The notes under the pieces: model-generated
What the model saw: the letters and a program-made list of their open reading frames with translations, nothing else
What the model was told of the DNA's origin: nothing
Databases searched by the model: none
Program-made: the position numbers and the translations under genes
Shown here: piece by piece, positions 19,209 through 23,056 of the stretch
Numbering within the stretch: position 1 is the first letter of the stretch
Layout of the letters: each line of letters begins with the position of its first letter
From: Phaeoceros laevis
Lineage: Eukaryota; Anthocerotophyta; Anthocerotopsida; Notothyladales
Direction: 5' to 3'
Assembly (NCBI GenBank): GCA_049999765.1
Contig: JBNGIQ010005794.1
Span: forward strand, 1 to 23,056
DNA: 23,056 bases

Positions 19209-20065
19209 TCCAGAGTTTTGACAGCTCACTTGATAGTGTGACTAAGCTCCATTTGCAGCGCTAGATAGTGTGGTTGCCTTTGAGCTTGTCAGTATCTTGA
19301 AGTGGACTAGATAAATAATCCTGTACTCGTCTCTTTCTGTGCTTAACCGACAATTTCACAATCCTCATGAACGTCACAGGCACCTAGAAGATGCAGCACT
19401 TCGAGCGAAAGCCACTTGACAAGAAACAGGAAAGCAACGAAGTTCGCAGATATTTTAAAGGCTCCCATCAGGGCACCTCTGAGACCAGACAGTCTTGTTG
19501 AGGTGCTAGCAAACTATCCAAGGAACCATGAAGTCCCTCAAACCTGTGATCGGATTGCCTCCATGCAGGATCTGACCCAGCAAACTTGTTTGATGTGAGG
19601 CCACCACAAAAAATTACCAGAGCAACCAGCCTGTCTTCGTCACTCATTCCCACCTGGGAACGGGGCTTGCAAATTCCGGGCTGCGGGTAGGACGTGACAC
19701 GGAATGGGAGCCCTTCACGTTCATTCTGAGGTGGAATTACACAGGGAGCTGAATTGGATGCCAACCAGGTGGTGGCCGGTCACTACATAGTTTAGACGTG
19801 AATAGTCTAGCACCAGCAGGAACGTTCACACTTAGTCGGGAGTCAGGACCTGTCTTTGTCTATGCTTATAAGGGTGACTTTTCTGCGTTCCAAATGGCAC
19901 AAAATGAGAGAGTCTTCGAACTGTCGGACTGTTCAGTGGCTGTTTGTATCTGCATTTGCTTTCCCTACTCTTCCTTCACAAGTTTCCTTGTGTCTGCACT
20001 ACCATACACAAGGAGATAGTCTGGTAAGGAGTAATGATTTACAGATCACAAAAGTTCTAGGTTTA
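19209..20065. other. No gene; degenerate coding-like scraps
   Basis: The first 60 bases may be an alternative last intron and exon of the Roco gene. A 60-codon plus frame at 19416-19598 (ILKAPIRAPLRPDSLVEVLANYPRNH) and a 98-codon minus frame at 19468-19764 overlap each other; neither is recognised. One could be an eroded transposon or gene scrap. Confidence 0.35.
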
Positions 20066-20494
20066 GATGGTTGGGCACTCCCCTGGCCTGGCTGTGAGTC
20101 CCGGGGCCAGTATCTCTCTTCAATCTTTGTCGATCACAGGTGATCGAGGATGGAGCAGTTCGTACGGGATGACCCCACCCCCATTTCTGAGCTTCAGGTT
20201 GGGGTCCCTGTTCCTCTTGCTGATCTCCACTTCAATTGCCCTTATGGCAGCAGAAAATTTGTCGAAGGCTCGGAGGGCCATCCGTCCAGTTCTGACGCCG
20301 CTCCCCAATGTACTCTTCGTCTCTCGAGTGCGTTGCAAGTAAGCTGACTGTAGACATGAGCAGAGTTGATTCTGCCTGGTTGGGGAGGAGACTCAAGAGG
20401 AACATTTCGGGATTCGCCAGGAACTCCGCATACTCAGGCTGTGCTCTTGAGGAATGAGGCGCCGGGTCAAGCTTGGTTTGTTGGGCATGAATCC
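20066..20494 (-). pseudogene. Lipoxygenase C-terminal fragment, frameshifted
   Basis: Reading leftward from 20494, successive pieces match the end of the plant lipoxygenase catalytic domain. They are FMPNKPSLTRRLIP, then PEYAEFLANPEMFLLS and LLPNQAESTLLMSTVS, then LLATHSRDEEYIGER..NWTD, then RAFDKFSAAIRAIEVEI, SKRNRDPNLKLRN and VIPYELLHP, then LTAR and GVPN. The frame changes near 20430, near 20275 and near 20085, and a stop follows VIDKD at about 20117. The terminal Ser-Ile-Ser-Ile, whose Ile binds the iron, is lost after GVPN. Lipoxygenases oxygenate polyunsaturated fatty acids in oxylipin synthesis; this fragment cannot. About 140 of some 850-950 residues are present. Confidence 0.85.
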
Positions 20495-20601
20495 TTTTTT
20501 CTTAATTTTGCCTGTAACTTCAGTACTGTGGCGAATGGTGTTGAACTGTTGAACAAGGGCCCTCGCTGAAGGGGAATCATGTTCCCATCAGAAGTTGGAA
20601 A

Positions 20602-20837
20602 CTGCGGATCACGGACCAGTTTGGATGGTCAGTTGATGTAAATGACAAGGAACATTCAGGTATTGCTTGTGTTCTGTCCTGCGAAGATCACATCTTTTCG
20701 TGCTAGAAGTAGACAAGGTGGAATCTTACTGATGTTTGCATCTGCAGATGTGCCTTGTGGCAAGTTTTTTGTATACCAGGGAGCATGGGAGGTAGAAGGT
20801 GTTTTGGGAAGGACATTTTATAATTCATATAGATGCA
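20602..20837 (+). pseudogene. Unidentified two-exon coding scrap
   Basis: LRITDQFGWSVDVNDKEHS (20602-20658) ends at a CAG|GTATTG donor at 20660. A TCTGCAG acceptor ends at 20747 and the phase fits, continuing DVPCGKFFVYQGAWEVEG and LGRTFYNSY. The family is not recognised. It lies between the lipoxygenase and Gln-rich pieces and may be another captured fragment; it could also be chance open sequence. Confidence 0.3.
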
Positions 20838-21213
20838 GTTGTATCTCCTTCGCGGCAAATGCCACAGCAGCAACAAGAAATGCCTCAAAGTGTTATTCAC
20901 ACAGCACCAGGTTCCATCGGGAGCTGGACCACTGCTTGAGCAGATTCTGCGCCCTGGGGTACCTCGTGACTTTGCAAATCGTGGTGTGTTGCAGCAGCAC
21001 CATCAGCAGCAAGCACCTCTTCCAAATCCGCAATCTGGGCCTGGATTAGATCAGCTTTTGATGCAGCAGCAATTACCTCCCCAGGTTTTGATTGAGCAAC
21101 TACTTAGGCTGCATCAGCATCTGCCACAGTATGACCAGGGCCCCGTGGCGCGTGGGGCTCCGCTGGCGCCGGACTGTTTGTGCTGCTGCGGCCATCTCAG
21201 GATGCCCACCAAA
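20838..21213 (+). pseudogene. Gln-rich protein fragment, frameshifted
   Basis: One frame reads VVSPSRQMPQQQQEMPQSVI and stops near 20931. From about 20905 another frame takes over with GPLLEQILRPGVPRDFANRG, QQQAPLPNPQSGPGLDQLLM, QQQLPPQVLIEQLLRLHQHL and ARGAPLAPD. The coding signal is clear from the switch of frame between complementary Gln/Leu-rich pieces. It is reminiscent of the Gln-rich LLEQLL segments of plant GYF-domain proteins, but I am not sure of that family. The element appears as a broken exon, without start or natural stop. Confidence 0.55.
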
Positions 21214-21651
21214 TGTGCTTCAATAATTTTTTCACCTTGTCGATTTTTGTGAATTATTCCAAATGTGGAGGGACGTCCGTTTGGAGAGGTGTTGGTGAGG
21301 GCTCACCGCTAACGGTTGAAACGTGACATGTTGGACGCAGCTGGGTATGAAGTGAGGGGAACTTATTCTTGCAAATCCAGAAATGTGAGCCAGCGGAGAT
21401 GACGTGTTCATATGAGGTGGACCACAATCACTTATTGGGAAGGTTTTTCGGTAGCTGTGCCTAATCCATAGACACAGCTGAAGCACGTGATCCAGTCAGT
21501 GTTGAGCTCCAACCCTCTGCTGTAGCAATGCAGGCTTGATAACCCCCTACAAAATCTTTCTCATCTTTTCAGGGTTATCATTTGATACAAGCAGATACAA
21601 CCAAAACTCGCCTTCTCAAGTACACCGTGCACCAGATATACTCGTCGCAAC

Positions 21652-21846
21652 ATGCCGATCACCATCGACAATGGCAGTGCTGTGGTGGCCATCGTTGGGA
21701 AAGTGTGCTTTGCAGCTGGAATGGATCGAAGACTAGGTGTCCAGTTTCAAACCATCGCCAATGACTTTTCGCATAGTTGTTGCAAGATACATCGTGATCC
21801 ATACATTGGTCTTTCTGGCCTCGCAACTGATGGGCAAACAGAGTAA
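21652..21846 (+). pseudogene. 20S proteasome beta-3 subunit, first-exon fragment
   Basis: From an ATG the frame reads MPITIDNGSAVVAIVGKVCF, then DRRLGVQFQTIANDF, KIH and YIGLSGLATD. This is the start of the beta-3 subunit (PBC1 type), a non-catalytic member of the proteasome beta ring of about 205 residues. Only about 63 residues are present. It ends at a TAA formed by a GAGTAAGG sequence that looks like a former splice donor (GTAAGG at 21844). The short SHSCC stretch between NDF and KIH departs from the family. No later beta-3 exon is seen downstream. Confidence 0.85.
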
Positions 21847-22041
21847 GGGAACTGTTTGCGTTCTGTTCCTGATGGGTGTCACTGCAAGAAAAGGGGGGTT
21901 TTTGCCACATCCCTTTTTTGCCAGATTTGACAAAAGCAAGCATCGTGCTGAACACGGTGGTAACCGCTCTTTGGGGCCTAGCACACTTTACGTGACCATT
22001 AGCTCGAGGTGCTCCCTTCTAACGTCAACCTAATGTTTCAG

Positions 22042-22340
22042 GTGACTATGTTCTCTCAGTATTGCGAAAATAAATTTGAGGTTGAACCTGTGGAGGTGGT
22101 GTCCCCTGATGGACAAATGGCGGTGTATCCGTGTTTGGATTTTCGGTCCACAGAAGTTGACCTTGAATACATAACACGAGGGATTGGCGTCTCCTTGGAA
22201 GCTAAGCAGGTTGAGATGCTTGCCCGTTCCTTATATCTACTGCTTGACTATCGTTGACATTCATCTAAGTTGCTAGATGTTCTGTTTCGAAGGTGGTTCA
22301 CCTGCTCAATAAAATGCAACTGCCATCCAGTGATCATGAG
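22042..22340 (+). pseudogene. Phenylalanyl-tRNA synthetase beta-chain fragment, intron retained
   Basis: After a TTTCAG acceptor the frame reads VTMFSQYCENKFEVEPVEVV, SPDGQ, YPCLDF, VDLEYIT and GIGVSLEAKQ (22042-22209, 56 codons). A CAG|GTTGAG donor starts an intron-like segment at 22210 that ends CGAAG at 22292, and VVHLLNKMQLPSSDHE then resumes at 22293. This order matches the cytosolic PheRS beta chain, which pairs with the alpha chain to charge tRNA-Phe. Similarity fades after about 22340. The full chain is near 600 residues, so this is a small internal piece without a start. Confidence 0.85.
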
Positions 22341-22909
22341 TGCTCAGGCACCCTACATGTGGGCACCACCATCGATATCTGGACTGGTCAAGTCTCCACA
22401 TGTACATCCAGAGACAATGGCAAGGTCCTCAAGTATCATGTTCAAAACTTGTGAAATTGCTGATGTGTTCAGATAAGATATTTGAGGTTGTTCTACTTTG
22501 TCTGCAGCAGTATGGTGTGCTGCTTGTAAGTTCCTATCGATGGCTACAGGCAGATTTCGGGATGCGAAGGCCTATTTACGATGCCGTCTCGTAAAACCCT
22601 ATGATCATAACCAAGTACTGTCCAGAGCCAGCTTTTCAGAATCTTGACCGGTTGACCCTCAGCATTCAGTTCAGGACTTCGTAGTTCTAACTGGAACCTT
22701 TTCACCCTTACCCTCCCATTTAATTTGATGGCAACTGTTTCAAAAAAGATGGCTGATATTGATGGATGCCACGCACATACATGTGTGCCGTGGCTATGTT
22801 GCCTTGCATTAGAGCACCTGAAACAATTGAAACAGCTGAATTTTGCATACCACAACTCCATATGCTTGTAAGGACTTTCAAAGGTGACACACAACTGTTG
22901 TGATACCAG
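22341..22909. other. No gene recognised
   Basis: Short frames only. A TCTGCAG acceptor-like site near 22508 precedes QYGVLLVSSYRWLQADFGMR, with no recognised family. The stretch may hold more eroded PheRS or other fragments. Confidence 0.35.
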
Positions 22910-23056
22910 AGTCCTCATCTGCGGTATTTTATTCTGCTGCCTTATCGTGACCGGGTGGTTTTCAAGCCTGTCTTCAAAAGGCTGGCAGTCACAGGCTCAC
23001 AGGCTGGACAGCCCAAGTTAGTCATCAGGCAGCTACGGTCGGGAAAAGCCTTGCAA
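22910..23056 (+). other. Possible exon running off the window
   Basis: An AG acceptor (ATACCAG) is followed by 49 open codons to the window end: SPHLRYFILLPYRDRVVFKP and FKRLAVTGSQAGQPKLVIRQ. The composition looks coding, but the family is not recognised and the upstream exon is not seen. Confidence 0.3.

Larger units (their letters stand above)
20066..22340. other. Gene-fragment island
   Basis: Within about 2.3 kb there are broken pieces of at least three genes I recognise (lipoxygenase on minus; proteasome beta-3 and PheRS beta on plus) and one Gln-rich protein, each listed separately. None continues to its usual length. The PheRS piece keeps an intron-like segment. The arrangement resembles Helitron or Pack-type captured gene fragments, but no terminal repeats, Helitron ends or target-site duplications were recognised by eye. 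Confidence 0.6.

Noticed and set aside
19416-19598. APIRAPLRPDSLVEVLANYP as a tyrosine-recombinase-type retroelement segment
   Set aside because: The phrase is suggestive, but no reverse transcriptase or recombinase motif follows.
19468-19764. Minus frame with VGMSDEDRLVAL, resembling an ascorbate peroxidase segment (GLSDKDIVALSGGHT)
   Set aside because: Only one short word resembles the family; the following residues do not match the GGHTLG haem region, so it is not called.
21482-21540. KHVIQSVLSSNPLL as a myosin motor fragment (VLxSNPxLEAFGNAKT)
   Set aside because: The match is about six residues and stops before the diagnostic EAFGNAKT.

Overview
The window looks like nuclear DNA of a land plant or a close streptophyte relative. 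Non-LTR-to-LTR plant signals are all present: a Ty1/Copia polyprotein, GT-AG introns with plant-like sizes, telo-box and E2F-like promoter motifs, and recognisable plant-type protein pieces (lipoxygenase, 20S proteasome beta-3, phenylalanyl-tRNA synthetase beta). A long LRR-ROC-COR (Roco) protein, a type expanded in bryophytes as far as I know, makes a moss or another seedless plant my best guess; this is inference, not proof. Two assembly gaps (100 N and 10 N) are present.

Layout. 1-1140: AT-rich, repeat-bearing DNA (31-bp tandem repeat, a hairpin, the 100-N gap). 1150-2450: a promoter-like patch (G-box, telo-box, TATA box) followed by low-complexity and 270-300 bp imperfect tandem repeats. 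2461-5565: a decayed, truncated Copia retrotransposon (gag zinc knuckle, protease, integrase, reverse transcriptase) with several frame breaks and no 3' end. 5566-6203: promoter-like DNA with a perfect E2F-like inverted repeat. 6204-9577: an unrecognised multi-exon gene for a basic, probably nuclear protein with internal Ser/Pro repeats and a lone in-frame TAG. 9578-11050: no confident gene; a 20-bp minisatellite and a tRNA-like fold. 11052-11402 (minus): a decayed coding fragment. 11585-12544: a GC-rich single-exon gene for a multi-pass membrane protein. 13569-19208: the Roco gene in three phase-0 exons, with a duplicated LRR block and an unusual switch II. 19209-23056: no intact gene, but a cluster of broken pieces of unrelated housekeeping and metabolic genes.

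The genes do not form a pathway. The most interesting structure is the gene-fragment island at about 20.0-22.4 kb: pieces of lipoxygenase (minus strand), a Gln-rich protein, proteasome beta-3 and PheRS beta lie within about 2.3 kb, and at least the PheRS piece keeps an intron. That points to DNA-level capture, as in Helitrons or Pack-type transposons, rather than retroposition. Identifications rest on reading motifs by eye; no search was run.
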